This document shows, piece after piece, positions 15,976 through 24,275 of a stretch of 46,992 nucleotides of DNA (within the stretch, counting starts at the first letter, position 1; every line of letters starts with the position of its first letter). The position numbers and the translations under genes are program-made. The notes beneath the pieces were generated by a model. It was not told the origin of the DNA. It ran no database searches and saw only the letters and a program-made list of their open reading frames with translations. Source of the DNA: Verrucomicrobium sp. (GTDB lineage: Bacteria > Verrucomicrobiota > Verrucomicrobiia > Limisphaerales > UBA9464); assembly GCA_021298285.1 (NCBI GenBank), contig JAJTFN010000044.1, forward strand, positions 1 through 46,992, given 5' to 3'.

Positions 15976-17367
15976 ATGGCCGAGAAGACGTTGGTGGAGA
16001 TCCCCGTGGCCCAGCGGGAGTTGTTCGACAAGGGGTTGTCAGCGCTGCAGAAAAACAACCTCGACTATGCCGTGACCCTCTTCCAGCAGGTGCTCCAGTC
16101 CGAGCCCGGATTCTACGAGTGCCGGGAGGCCCTCCGCGCCGCCCAGCACAAGCGGGCAGGCCACCGCGGGGGCGGTCTCTTCAAGAAGCTTCTGGGCTCG
16201 GCCAACACCCTGACCAGCGGCCGCCTCGCCCTGCGGAGCGACCCCCTGGAGGCCATCCGGATCGCCGAGGAGGCCCTCAACCAGGACCCATCGAACATGC
16301 AGGCCCACGACCTGCTGGCCGATGCGGCGTTGCAGGCCCAATTGCCCAAGACCGCGTTGCTGTCGCTCGAGGTGGCCTTCAAGGCCAATCCCTCCGACCG
16401 CAAGCTGGCCGAGAAGCTGGTGGAGGCGCATACCCAGCTGGGCAACCGGGCCCGGGCCGAAAAGCTCCTCCGCGACCTTCTGGCAGGCGACCCGGGGAAC
16501 CCGGCCCTCAACGAGCGCCTCAAGAACCTGCTGGCGCTGCGGACCCTCCGCGAGGGTGGCTACGAGCAGTTGGCCGGTGGGGGCGGCAGCTACCGGGATG
16601 TCCTCCGTGACAAGGAGCAGGCCAAGTCTCTCGAGCAGGAGCAGCGCGAAGTGAAGGATGTCGACGTGCTGGCGCGCCTCATCGCCGACCAGGAGGCCCT
16701 CCGGGCTGCAGATCCGGCCAACCCACGGGTCCTGCGCACCCTCGGAGATCTTTGCCTCAAGCAGGGGGATCACGCCCGGGCCATCGCGTCCTATGAGCAG
16801 TTGCTGGCGGCCACCAACCTCAACGACCCGCTGATCCTGCAGTGCATCCGGGACGCCCGGGTGGCCCAGTTCGCGGCCGCGGAGAAGGCCCTCGACGCGA
16901 CGACCGAGGCGGGCCGTCAATCGCTCGAGGAGATCCGTCAGCGGCGCGAGGCCTTCCTCCTCGAGGACGCCAGGCGCCGGGCCGAGTCCAATCCGACCGA
17001 CCTGCTGGTCCGCTTCGAGTTGGGGGAGCTGCACTTCAAGGCCGGACGGATGGGCGAGGCGATCGCCGAGTTGCAGAAGGCCCAGAACAACCCCAACAAG
17101 CGCATCGCGGCCATGGGGCTCCTGGCCCGTGCCTTCCTCCAGCGAGGCATGAACGACATGGCCGCCCGCAAGCTGCAGGAGGCCCTCAAGGAGAAACCGG
17201 TCTTCGACGACGAAGCCAAGGATCTGACATATCACCTTGGCATCGTCCTCGAAAAAATGAATCGTCCCCAAGAGGCCATCGAGCAGTTCAAGCTCATCTA
17301 TGAGCAGGACATCGCCTACCGCGACGTGATGGCCCGGGTGGACCAATACTACGCGTCTCAAGGATGA
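15976..17367 (+). CDS. TPR-repeat protein
   Basis: A 463-residue soluble protein made mostly of tetratricopeptide repeats. Helical pairs are seen around residues 13-45 (GLSALQKNNLDYAVTLFQQV), 85-180, 245-285 (LGDLCLKQGDHARAIASYEQL) and 345-455. A charged coiled-coil-like stretch lies in the middle (about 205-240 and 300-330). There is no signal peptide or catalytic motif. It is a protein-interaction scaffold. It is followed closely by the sigma-54 response regulator (68 bases), so the two are likely co-expressed. Position and neighbour suggest a role in the same process, possibly flagellar; this is inference. Confidence 0.85.
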   Translation: MAEKTLVEIPVAQRELFDKGLSALQKNNLDYAVTLFQQVLQSEPGFYECREALRAAQHKRAGHRGGGLFKKLLGSANTLTSGRLALRSDPLEAIRIAEEALNQDPSNMQAHDLLADAALQAQLPKTALLSLEVAFKANPSDRKLAEKLVEAHTQLGNRARAEKLLRDLLAGDPGNPALNERLKNLLALRTLREGGYEQLAGGGGSYRDVLRDKEQAKSLEQEQREVKDVDVLARLIADQEALRAADPANPRVLRTLGDLCLKQGDHARAIASYEQLLAATNLNDPLILQCIRDARVAQFAAAEKALDATTEAGRQSLEEIRQRREAFLLEDARRRAESNPTDLLVRFELGELHFKAGRMGEAIAELQKAQNNPNKRIAAMGLLARAFLQRGMNDMAARKLQEALKEKPVFDDEAKDLTYHLGIVLEKMNRPQEAIEQFKLIYEQDIAYRDVMARVDQYYASQG

Positions 17368-17434
17368 GGGAACCGATGCCAAGCACAACCCGAGGGCCCA
17401 TGCCCAGACCAACGCCCGCCCCGGGCGGGAACAG

Positions 17435-19000
17435 GTGACCGTGGCCGACGGCAACGAGCACATGTCCCTCGAGAAGATCCTGATCGTCGAGGACAACGAG
17501 GTCATCCGCCGGGCGCTGGAGATGCAGCTTCAGCGGCGGCAATTCGACGTCATCGGGGTGTCCACCCTGGCCGTCGCCCAGGACCACCTCAGCAAGGACA
17601 ACTTCGACCTGGTCTTCGTGGACGTCCGCCTGCCGGACGGCGAGGGCACCGACATCCTGCGCATCCTGCAGAACCGCTCGGTCAAGCCGCTGGTGGTGAT
17701 GATGACCGGCCACGCCTCGATCGAGTCGGCCGTCGCCTGCATGCGCGACGGGGCCTTCGACTACCTCATCAAGCCGTTCTCGTCCGACCAGATCGACATC
17801 ACCCTCAAGAAGGCCCAGGAGTTCACCCAGCTCCTCAAGGTCAACCGCTACCTCAGCCAAGGGGACCCCTCGGAGGCGACCGGCTCCGAGCTCCTGGGCC
17901 GCAGCCCGGCCATGCAGGCCCTGCGCGACCTCATCCGAAAGGTCGCCCGAACCCAGGCCACGGTGCTGGTGCAGGGGGAGAGCGGCACGGGCAAGGAGCT
18001 GGTCTCCCGGGCCATCTACCGCGAGAGCTCCCGTTCCAACGGCCCATTCATCAAGGTCAACTGTGCGGCCATCCCCGAGAACCTCATCGAGAGCGAATTC
18101 TTCGGCCATGAGAAGGGTGCCTTCACCGGGGCCCTGGCCAAGCGCGAGGGACGCTTCGAACTGGCCCATGGAGGCACCATCCTGCTCGACGAGATCAGCG
18201 AGGTCGCACCGCATGTGCAGGCCAAGCTCCTCAGGGTGTTGCAGGAGCGCGAACTGGAGCGGGTGGGCGGCAACCGGCTCATCAAGGTGGACGTGAGGGT
18301 CATCGCCACCACCAACCGCAAACTCGAGGAAAGCGTGGCCCGCAAGGAGTTCCGGCAGGACCTCTACTTCCGCCTCAACGTGGTGCCCATCGCCGTGCCA
18401 CCCCTGCGCGAGCGCCGGGAGGACATCACCTTCCTGGCCGAGCAGTTCATGCAGCGGTTGGCGCGCAAGCACGGCGTCCGGGTCAACGGCATCTCGGCCT
18501 CCTGCCAGGCCGCCCTCGTCTCCCACGACTGGCCGGGCAACGTGCGCGAGCTCCAGAACGTCATCGAGCGCGCCGTCATCCTGTGCCCGGACGGCGGCGA
18601 GCTTTCCGAGAGCCACCTGGGGTTCCAGCCCAGCCAGATCAACGTTCCGGTCGGCTCCCCGTCGTCGGTCAGGCCGATGGCCTCCGGGGCTTCGTCCGAC
18701 GCTCCGGTGTCGGCGTCATCGCCCATGACGCCTTCGCCGGCCGGGCCAACCGCCCAGGCGACTGCGTCCTCGGCACCCATCGGACTGGCGGCCATCGTGC
18801 CCCTCGACCAGATGGAGAAGCAGGCCATCCTCCAGGCCGTCGACGCCTGCGGCGGCAACCGCACCCAGGCGGCGCGGTTGCTCGGCATCAGCGTCCGCAC
18901 CATGCGCAACAAACTGCGGGAATACGGTGTGGCCCCGGGCGGATCCGACGGCGGTGCCGATGATTCCGATGCGGCCTCCGACGAGGCCACACCGGCCTGA
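17435..19000 (+). CDS. Sigma-54-dependent response regulator (NtrC family, FlrC/FlbD-like)
   Basis: Phosphorylation-controlled activator of sigma-54 promoters. From GTG at 17435 (521 residues) it has a receiver domain (about 14-130, acceptor D63 in FVDVRLPD), an AAA+ domain (Walker A GESGTGKE 181-188, GAFTGA 228-233 for contact with sigma-54, LYFRLNVVPI), a long Ser/Pro/Ala linker, and a Fis-type helix-turn-helix. The ending GNRTQAARLLGISVRTMRN resembles FlrC/FleR/FlbD flagellar regulators. A start at ATG 17462 (512 residues) is equally possible. No cognate kinase lies next to it. It is the natural candidate for activating the sigma-54 promoter at 2793-2808. Confidence 0.93.
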   Translation: MTVADGNEHMSLEKILIVEDNEVIRRALEMQLQRRQFDVIGVSTLAVAQDHLSKDNFDLVFVDVRLPDGEGTDILRILQNRSVKPLVVMMTGHASIESAVACMRDGAFDYLIKPFSSDQIDITLKKAQEFTQLLKVNRYLSQGDPSEATGSELLGRSPAMQALRDLIRKVARTQATVLVQGESGTGKELVSRAIYRESSRSNGPFIKVNCAAIPENLIESEFFGHEKGAFTGALAKREGRFELAHGGTILLDEISEVAPHVQAKLLRVLQERELERVGGNRLIKVDVRVIATTNRKLEESVARKEFRQDLYFRLNVVPIAVPPLRERREDITFLAEQFMQRLARKHGVRVNGISASCQAALVSHDWPGNVRELQNVIERAVILCPDGGELSESHLGFQPSQINVPVGSPSSVRPMASGASSDAPVSASSPMTPSPAGPTAQATASSAPIGLAAIVPLDQMEKQAILQAVDACGGNRTQAARLLGISVRTMRNKLREYGVAPGGSDGGADDSDAASDEATPA

Positions 19001-19255
19001 CGGTCCGCCGGCGGCCGCGCCTGAGCATCGAGGATCTTGTTTCCGGGCAGTTCCCAGGTCGGATTCCGGATTTGGATTTCGAATTTCGGGGGCGCGGGAC
19101 CGGATGCTGGATCCCTGAAACCATCGGTCGCCGTTGGCCGGATCAGGCGGGTATCGTCCCTCGGATGGCACCGGAAGGACCACCACCTTGAGAATCCCGG
19201 CTCCTTGAAGATTTCCTGAGAGAACCACCCTGCTGACGGCGAATCCTCTGGCAGG

Positions 19256-20103
19256 ATGACCGAGCCGATCGACCACGACAGCCCCTGGAAGGAGGCGCTC
19301 GACCAGTTCCTGCGACCGTTCCTGGAGCTGACCTTCCCCGGGATCGCCGTGCTCATCGACTGGACTGAACAGCCCACCTCGCTGGAGCAGGAGTTCCGCG
19401 CCCTCGTCCCCGACGCCGTCAGCGGCCCGCTGCGCACCGACAAGCTGGTGGAAGTCCGCCTGCTTGATGGCAGCGGGCAGTGGTTGCTCATCCACTTCGA
19501 GGTGCAAATGCAGCGCGATGCCGACCTGCCCAGGCGCCTGTACGACTACCAGCACCGCATCCGCCAGCGGCATCCCGTGCCCTTGGTCACCCTCGCCATC
19601 CTGGGCGATCCCAGCCGCACCTGGCGTCCCGACACCTACCGGGTCGAGTTCGCCGGCTGCCATGTCGAGTTCAAGTACCTCGTTTGCAAGCTCCTCGACT
19701 TCGAGGACCAGCTCGACCTGCCCATCCACCGCCACAACCGTGCGATCTTCGTCATCGCCGCCCACCTGGCCACCCAGCGTCATCGCCAGGATCCGAAGGG
19801 CCTCTACGACCTGCGTCTGGAACTGACGGTCCGCCTGTTCGGCGCCGGTTACACGGAGGATGAGATCTGGAAACTCCTGCGCCTGATGGACTGGTTGATG
19901 CCCTTGCCGGACGAGCTTATGGTTCCGGCCGTCAGGAAGGTATTTTGGAAAACGCCCGGTCATCGATCCTCGATGTGCTTGAGACCCGATTTGGCGAGGT
20001 ACCCTTCTCCGTGCGGGAACGCATTCATGCCCTCGACGATGAGCAGGTGCTGAAGGAACTCCATCGTCGGGCCATCCTGATTTCAAGCCTCGACCAGTTC
20101 TGA
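19256..20103 (+). pseudogene. Frameshifted Rpn-family nuclease (PD-(D/E)XK, DUF4351 tail)
   Basis: Rpn proteins are recombination-promoting nucleases of transposase-like origin. The first frame runs to 20053 (265 residues) and keeps the nuclease core, with TDKLVEVRLLDG and LLIHFEVQMQRDADLPRRLY, up to LMPLPDELMV. After about 19920 its residues no longer fit. The expected C-terminus appears in the -1 frame to the stop at 20101-20103: GRQEGILENARSSILDVLE, then TRFGEVPFSVRERI. The glutamine/glycine-rich repeat usually between the two parts is missing, so a deletion plus frameshift near 19920-19930 is likely. No slippery heptamer is seen. The core could still be made, with a wrong tail. The 255 bases upstream hold no gene. 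Confidence 0.75.
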
Positions 20104-20309
20104 AATCCGATCCATGGGCATACCGGTAGTGGATTGGAACGGTTTTGCGGGGTGACGGCACCACTCCTGGCCTGATCAACGGGGTTCGCTGGTCTCGGGA
20201 CCCACACGATCACCGCAATCGCGTCCGGAACGGCCGGAACCCGGGACGTGGTTTCTCCGTTGCGACCCTGCGACCTCCGGGAGCCTTCGCGCCGCCGGGG
20301 CTGTCCACG

Positions 20310-20339
20310 AAAACGGCCGGCGGGGACGCCGCCGGCCGT
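20310..20339 (-). terminator. Rho-independent terminator of the aldolase/dehydrogenase gene
   Basis: Perfect 11-base arms (ACGGCCGGCGG and its complement) around a 5-base loop. On the minus strand the stem is followed by TTTT. It begins 38 bases after the stop of the minus-strand aldolase/dehydrogenase gene. The rest of the 274-base gap to the Rpn remnant shows no gene. Confidence 0.75.
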
Positions 20340-20377
20340 CTGGGAGTTTTGGGAACGGGTCACCGCCCGAGCGGGAC

Positions 20378-22570
20378 TCAGCGCAGGAAGGCCTCGTGCA
20401 GTCCACCGTCCACGGTGATCACCTGGCCGGTGGTCTTGCTCAACCGCTGGCTGACCAACAGGAAGTACGCCTCGGCCTGGTCGGCCGGGGTGATGGGCGA
20501 CTTGGTCAGCGTCCGGTCGGCGTAGAACTGGGCCAGCTTGCGGACCAAGGATTCGGTGGCCTCGTCGTCGGTGTAGGGGATGCTGTACTTGGCGAGCGAG
20601 CCGATCACGCGGTCGCGCGGGAACATCGCCGAGCCTTGGACCACGGTGGCCGGAGCCACGCCGTTGACCCGAACCAGCGGGCTGAGCTCCATGGCCAGCT
20701 CGCGGACCAGGTGGTTTGCGGCGGCCTTGGAGCAGTCGTAGGCGACGCTGCCCTTCTTGGCCACGACCGCATTGGCGCTGGTGGTCAGCACCAGGTTGCC
20801 GCGCAGGCCTTGCTCCTTCCAGGTCTTGGCCGCCTCGTCGCCGACCAGGTAGCTGCCCGTGACGTTGATGTTGAAGGTCAGCGCCCACTTGTCGTCCGGG
20901 ATGTGCCCGCTGGTGTCGCTGGGCACGAAGATGCCGGCGGTGACGCAGATGGAGTCGAAGCCGCCGTAGGCGAGGGCCACGCGATCGAGCATGGCCCGGA
21001 TGCTGGCCCTGTCGGTGATATTCGCCGCCAGGCCGATGGCGGGCCCGCAGCCGCTGATGCCGGTGCCGGCCACGCCGATGCCCTGGCCCAGCTTGGCGGT
21101 GATCTCGTTGGCGGTGGCCTGGGCGGCCGCCTCGTTGAGGTCGACGCAGACGACCTGCGCGCCCTCCTTGCTGATGCGCAGGGCGGTCTCGCGGCCGATG
21201 CCGGATCCGGCACCGATGACCACGACCACCTGGCGGGCGAGCTCCTTCTCGGGCGGCATGCGGCGCAGCTTGGCCTCCTCGAGCAGCCAATACTCGATGT
21301 CGAAGGCCTCCTGCTGCGGCAGGGCGATGTAGCGGTCGACCGCCTCGGCACCACGCATGACCTCGACGGCGCAGTTGTAGAACTCGGCCGTGACGCGGCT
21401 CTCCGACTTGTCCTTGCCCCAGGCCACCATGCCCAGGCCCGGGATGAGGATCACCGTGGGGTTCGGGTCGCGCATGGCCGGCGAGTTGGACCGCTTGCAG
21501 CGCTCATAGTAGGCCGCGTAGTCCTTGCGGTACTGCTCCAGGCCCGCCTTGAGCTTGGCCTTGAGGGCCGCGGCGTCCTCGGTCTGGGGATTCCAGTCGA
21601 CGTACAGCGGCTTGATCTTGGTGCGCAGGAAGTGGTCGGGGCAGCTGGTGCCCAGTTCGGCCAGGCGGGCGGCATCGTTGGAATTGACGAAACGCAGGAT
21701 GCGCTCGTCGTCCTGCACGGTGCCGATGAGGCGGCGCTGCTGGCTCACCTGGCCGCGCAGCCACGGCAGGATGGCCGCCAGGCGCTCATGGCGGACCTCC
21801 TGGGGCAGGGTCTGGTACTTCGCGCCGCCGAAGGCCGTGGCGTCGCCGCCCTTGGCCTGGTACCTGGCCTCGATGAAGGCGGCCGCCTTCTCGATGTACT
21901 CGAGGGTGGCCAGGTAGCACTGCTTGTCGTCGTCGTCCCAGGAGATGAAGCCGTGCTGCCCCATCATGATGGCCTTGGCCTTGGGGTTCCTGCGGCAGAC
22001 CTCCTGCATGGCCAGGCCCAGCTCGAAGCCGGGGCGCATCCAAGGCACGTAGTCCATGGAATCGCCGAAGATCTCGCGGGTCAGCTCCACGCAGCGGCTC
22101 GAGGCGGCGATGGCGATGATCGCGTTGGGGTGCATGTGGTCCACATGGCGCCCGGGAATGAAACTGTGCAGGGGCGTGTCGATGGACGAGGCCCGCGGGT
22201 TGAGGTTGAAGGTGGTGTGCGAATACATCGCCACCATGTCGTCCTCCGCCGGGGACTTCAGGCCCTTGTCGGCGCGGGCGGCGTACACCTTCTGGAGGCC
22301 GATCAGGCGATCCTGGTAGAGCGAGCTGAAGAACTCGCGCGAGGCCGTGCGCAGGTCGCCGCCGGATCCCTTCACCCAGAGCACCGAAACGTCCTGGCCC
22401 GTCAGCGGGTCCTTCTCGATGAGTTTCGAGGAGGTGTTGCCGCCGCCGGTGTTGGTGACCCGCTGGTCGCTTCCCAGCTTGTTGGAGCGGTAGACCAGCC
22501 GGTCGGCGCCGCCGAGGGCGTTGGCTTCCGTGTCATTCCAGAGGTTGGAGACGTGCTTGAATTGGCTCAT
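20378..22570 (-). CDS. Bifunctional rhamnulose-1-phosphate aldolase / lactaldehyde dehydrogenase
   Basis: A 730-residue two-domain enzyme of the RhaE/RhaW type: it cleaves rhamnulose-1-phosphate to DHAP and L-lactaldehyde and oxidises the aldehyde. Residues about 20-430 are a class II aldolase domain (TGGGNTSSK, zinc histidines in HVDHMHPN about 145/147 and GQHGFISW about 206). Residues about 445-730 are a short-chain dehydrogenase (VIGAGSGIGRE, LTTSAN, catalytic YDCSK, C-terminal TVDGGLHEAFLR). The start MSQF at 22570 is chosen because the upstream open frame (to 23077) is Arg/Pro-rich without similarity. No rhamnose isomerase or kinase gene is adjacent. It is divergent from the coiled-coil gene at 22729. 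Confidence 0.93.
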   Translation of the reverse strand: MSQFKHVSNLWNDTEANALGGADRLVYRSNKLGSDQRVTNTGGGNTSSKLIEKDPLTGQDVSVLWVKGSGGDLRTASREFFSSLYQDRLIGLQKVYAARADKGLKSPAEDDMVAMYSHTTFNLNPRASSIDTPLHSFIPGRHVDHMHPNAIIAIAASSRCVELTREIFGDSMDYVPWMRPGFELGLAMQEVCRRNPKAKAIMMGQHGFISWDDDDKQCYLATLEYIEKAAAFIEARYQAKGGDATAFGGAKYQTLPQEVRHERLAAILPWLRGQVSQQRRLIGTVQDDERILRFVNSNDAARLAELGTSCPDHFLRTKIKPLYVDWNPQTEDAAALKAKLKAGLEQYRKDYAAYYERCKRSNSPAMRDPNPTVILIPGLGMVAWGKDKSESRVTAEFYNCAVEVMRGAEAVDRYIALPQQEAFDIEYWLLEEAKLRRMPPEKELARQVVVVIGAGSGIGRETALRISKEGAQVVCVDLNEAAAQATANEITAKLGQGIGVAGTGISGCGPAIGLAANITDRASIRAMLDRVALAYGGFDSICVTAGIFVPSDTSGHIPDDKWALTFNINVTGSYLVGDEAAKTWKEQGLRGNLVLTTSANAVVAKKGSVAYDCSKAAANHLVRELAMELSPLVRVNGVAPATVVQGSAMFPRDRVIGSLAKYSIPYTDDEATESLVRKLAQFYADRTLTKSPITPADQAEAYFLLVSQRLSKTTGQVITVDGGLHEAFLR

Positions 22571-22711
22571 GAGGGAGGTTCTGCGATGGATCCGAAACGA
22601 ATGTCGAAGCCGCAACGCTGGCGCGACCGCCCGATCCGTCAAACCCAAAACGAGCCTGGAATGGCGCCGCACGGGTCGCCCCGGGTGCGCGATGGATTTC
22701 CGGGGGCCGAT

Positions 22712-22727
22712 GCGCGATCCTTCGCGC
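22712..22727 (+). promoter_or_regulatory. Hairpin at the start of the coiled-coil gene
   Basis: GCGCGA-TCCT-TCGCGC, 6-base arms and a 4-base loop, ends one base before the ATG at 22729. No Shine-Dalgarno is visible. It could limit initiation, or be chance in GC-rich sequence. Confidence 0.25.
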
Positions 22728-22728
22728 G

Positions 22729-23004
22729 ATGAAATCAGCCTACGAACTGGCGATGGAACGGCTCGGCAAGGGTGCGGCCTCCGCCCCGTTGACGGCCGCG
22801 CAAAAGGCCGAGCTGGCCGAACTGGACTCCATCTACGCCGCGAAGCTGGCCCAGGAAGACCTGTCCACCCGGGACGCCATCCGGGCCGCCGAGGCCGCCG
22901 GCGATTCCGAGACGGCCGGTGAGCTGCGACGCCGGTATGCGGCCGAGAAGGCCCGGATCGAGGCCGAGCGCGAGGCCAAGAAGGATCGGGTCCGGGGGAA
23001 GTAG
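22729..23004 (+). CDS. Small coiled-coil protein, unknown function
   Basis: A 91-residue highly charged protein (Ala, Glu, Lys and Arg-rich) with almost entirely helical character: MKSAYELAMERLGK, then LTAAQKAELAELDSIYAAKL, then a charged coiled-coil ending EREAKKDRVRGK. There is no membrane segment, cysteine or catalytic motif. I believe similar short proteins occur in other Verrucomicrobiota, but I cannot search here. It stands alone between divergent aldolase and convergent rsmH. Function unknown; codon use is like its neighbours, and the reading is coherent from the first residue, so it is judged real. Confidence 0.75.
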   Translation: MKSAYELAMERLGKGAASAPLTAAQKAELAELDSIYAAKLAQEDLSTRDAIRAAEAAGDSETAGELRRRYAAEKARIEAEREAKKDRVRGK

Positions 23005-23084
23005 CCCCGAGGCGCCGCCGTCGGCGAGAAGACCGTCGATCAACGGGATCGGACGGCGTCGGTCCGCGGTCCGTCACCCCCTGC

Positions 23085-24245
23085 TCACTGGGCGCTCCGG
23101 ACCGCCCATCGCAACTTGGCCGGTGCCGACCGGGGATTCGAGCGCAGTTCCTCCGACCCGGGGCGGCGTACCGAGTCGCTGACGACCTCGTAGAGGCCCT
23201 GGCGTTGGCCCTCCAGGAAGGCCCGCTTGACCCGGCGGTCCTCGCCCGAATGGAAGGTCAGGATCGCCACGCGTCCTCCCGGTTTCAGGCAGGTGGGGAT
23301 CTGGCGGAGGAGGGACTCCAGCACGCCGAACTCGTCGTTCACCTCGATGCGGAGCGCTTGGAAGACGCGGCGGACCCGGGCGTCGCCCTCGGCCTTGTCC
23401 CGGGTCCATCCGCGTTCCCGGTAGAGGTCGTGCAGCCTCCGGGCCAGGTCCCGCGTCCGGGTCACGGGACGCTCCCGCACCGACGCGACCATGGCCTCGG
23501 CCAACGGTCCGGCCATGGGCTCGTCGGCGTTGTCGCGGAGGGCGGCTGCGAGCGCCTCGGGAGCCACCCGGGACAGCCATTCGGAAGCCGGCCGGCCGCG
23601 CTGGGGGTTCATGCGCAGGTCCAGCGGGCCGTCGTCCTTGTAGGTGAACCCGCGTTCCGGGTCGTCGAGCTGCATCGAGGACACGCCGAGGTCGGCGAGG
23701 ATGCCGTCGACGGCCGGGATTCCCGCGCCGGCCAGGCCGGCCGCCAGGCCTGCAAAATTGCTGCGGATCGGCAGGAATCGGGCCTCGTCCCAGCCCTCCC
23801 GCCGCAGGCGCTCGACCGTCTTGGGCAGTTCCACCGGGTCGCAATCGAAACCCACCAACCGGCCGGCATCGCCCAACCGGCCGAGGATCTCGCGGGCATG
23901 CCCCCCGTAGCCCAGCGTGCAGTCCACGAAGGTCTGCCCCGGCCGGGGCTCCAGCGTCTCGAGGATCTCCGCGACCATGATCGACCGGTGGGTGCCGGCC
24001 GGTGTCTTGCCCGAGGCGACGATCTTGGCCACCGCGTCGGCATACCGCTCGGGCGCCCGCTCCTTGTACTTCTCGGCGAAGCGCCGCGGGTGGGTGCCGG
24101 AGTAGCGGACCCTCCTTCGACGGACGGTGCCTTCGGCGGTGGCGGTGCCATCGGGCAACCTGCCGGGATCGGGGCGAGCATCGGCGCCGGGATCGGAGCC
24201 GGCCGCGTCCGGGGCGTGAGGGGCGGGATCTGGATCGGGGAACAT
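23085..24245 (-). CDS. rsmH: 16S rRNA (cytosine-1402-N4)-methyltransferase RsmH
   Basis: SAM-dependent enzyme that methylates N4 of C1402 in the 16S rRNA P site. The 386 residues show the MraW landmarks: HRSIMVAEILETLEPRPGQ, VDCTLGYGGHAREIL, GFDCDPVEL, ILADLGVSSMQLDDPERGF, LFQALRIEVN-type text at FQALRIEVNDEFGVLESLL, and AILTFHSGEDRRVKRAFL. The N-terminus carries about 75 extra residues (Pro/Ala-rich, then SGTHPRRFAEKYKERAPERY), an extension I know from several non-proteobacterial RsmH. It is not in a mra/fts cell-division cluster here. The next gene on the strand, upstream, is the DUF155-like gene 30 bases away. Confidence 0.93.
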   Translation of the reverse strand: MFPDPDPAPHAPDAAGSDPGADARPDPGRLPDGTATAEGTVRRRRVRYSGTHPRRFAEKYKERAPERYADAVAKIVASGKTPAGTHRSIMVAEILETLEPRPGQTFVDCTLGYGGHAREILGRLGDAGRLVGFDCDPVELPKTVERLRREGWDEARFLPIRSNFAGLAAGLAGAGIPAVDGILADLGVSSMQLDDPERGFTYKDDGPLDLRMNPQRGRPASEWLSRVAPEALAAALRDNADEPMAGPLAEAMVASVRERPVTRTRDLARRLHDLYRERGWTRDKAEGDARVRRVFQALRIEVNDEFGVLESLLRQIPTCLKPGGRVAILTFHSGEDRRVKRAFLEGQRQGLYEVVSDSVRRPGSEELRSNPRSAPAKLRWAVRSAQ

Positions 24246-24275
24246 CGGGTCTCGGGGAATGCGATCGGAACGAGG

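Noticed and set aside
20023-20103. Programmed -1 frameshift in the Rpn gene
   Set aside because: No slippery heptamer with following stem was found, and the repeat between domains is missing, so an indel/deletion is more likely.
22571-23077. N-terminal extension of the aldolase/dehydrogenase frame
   Set aside because: The residues are Arg/Pro-rich and overlap the coiled-coil gene; the family N-terminus starts at 22570.
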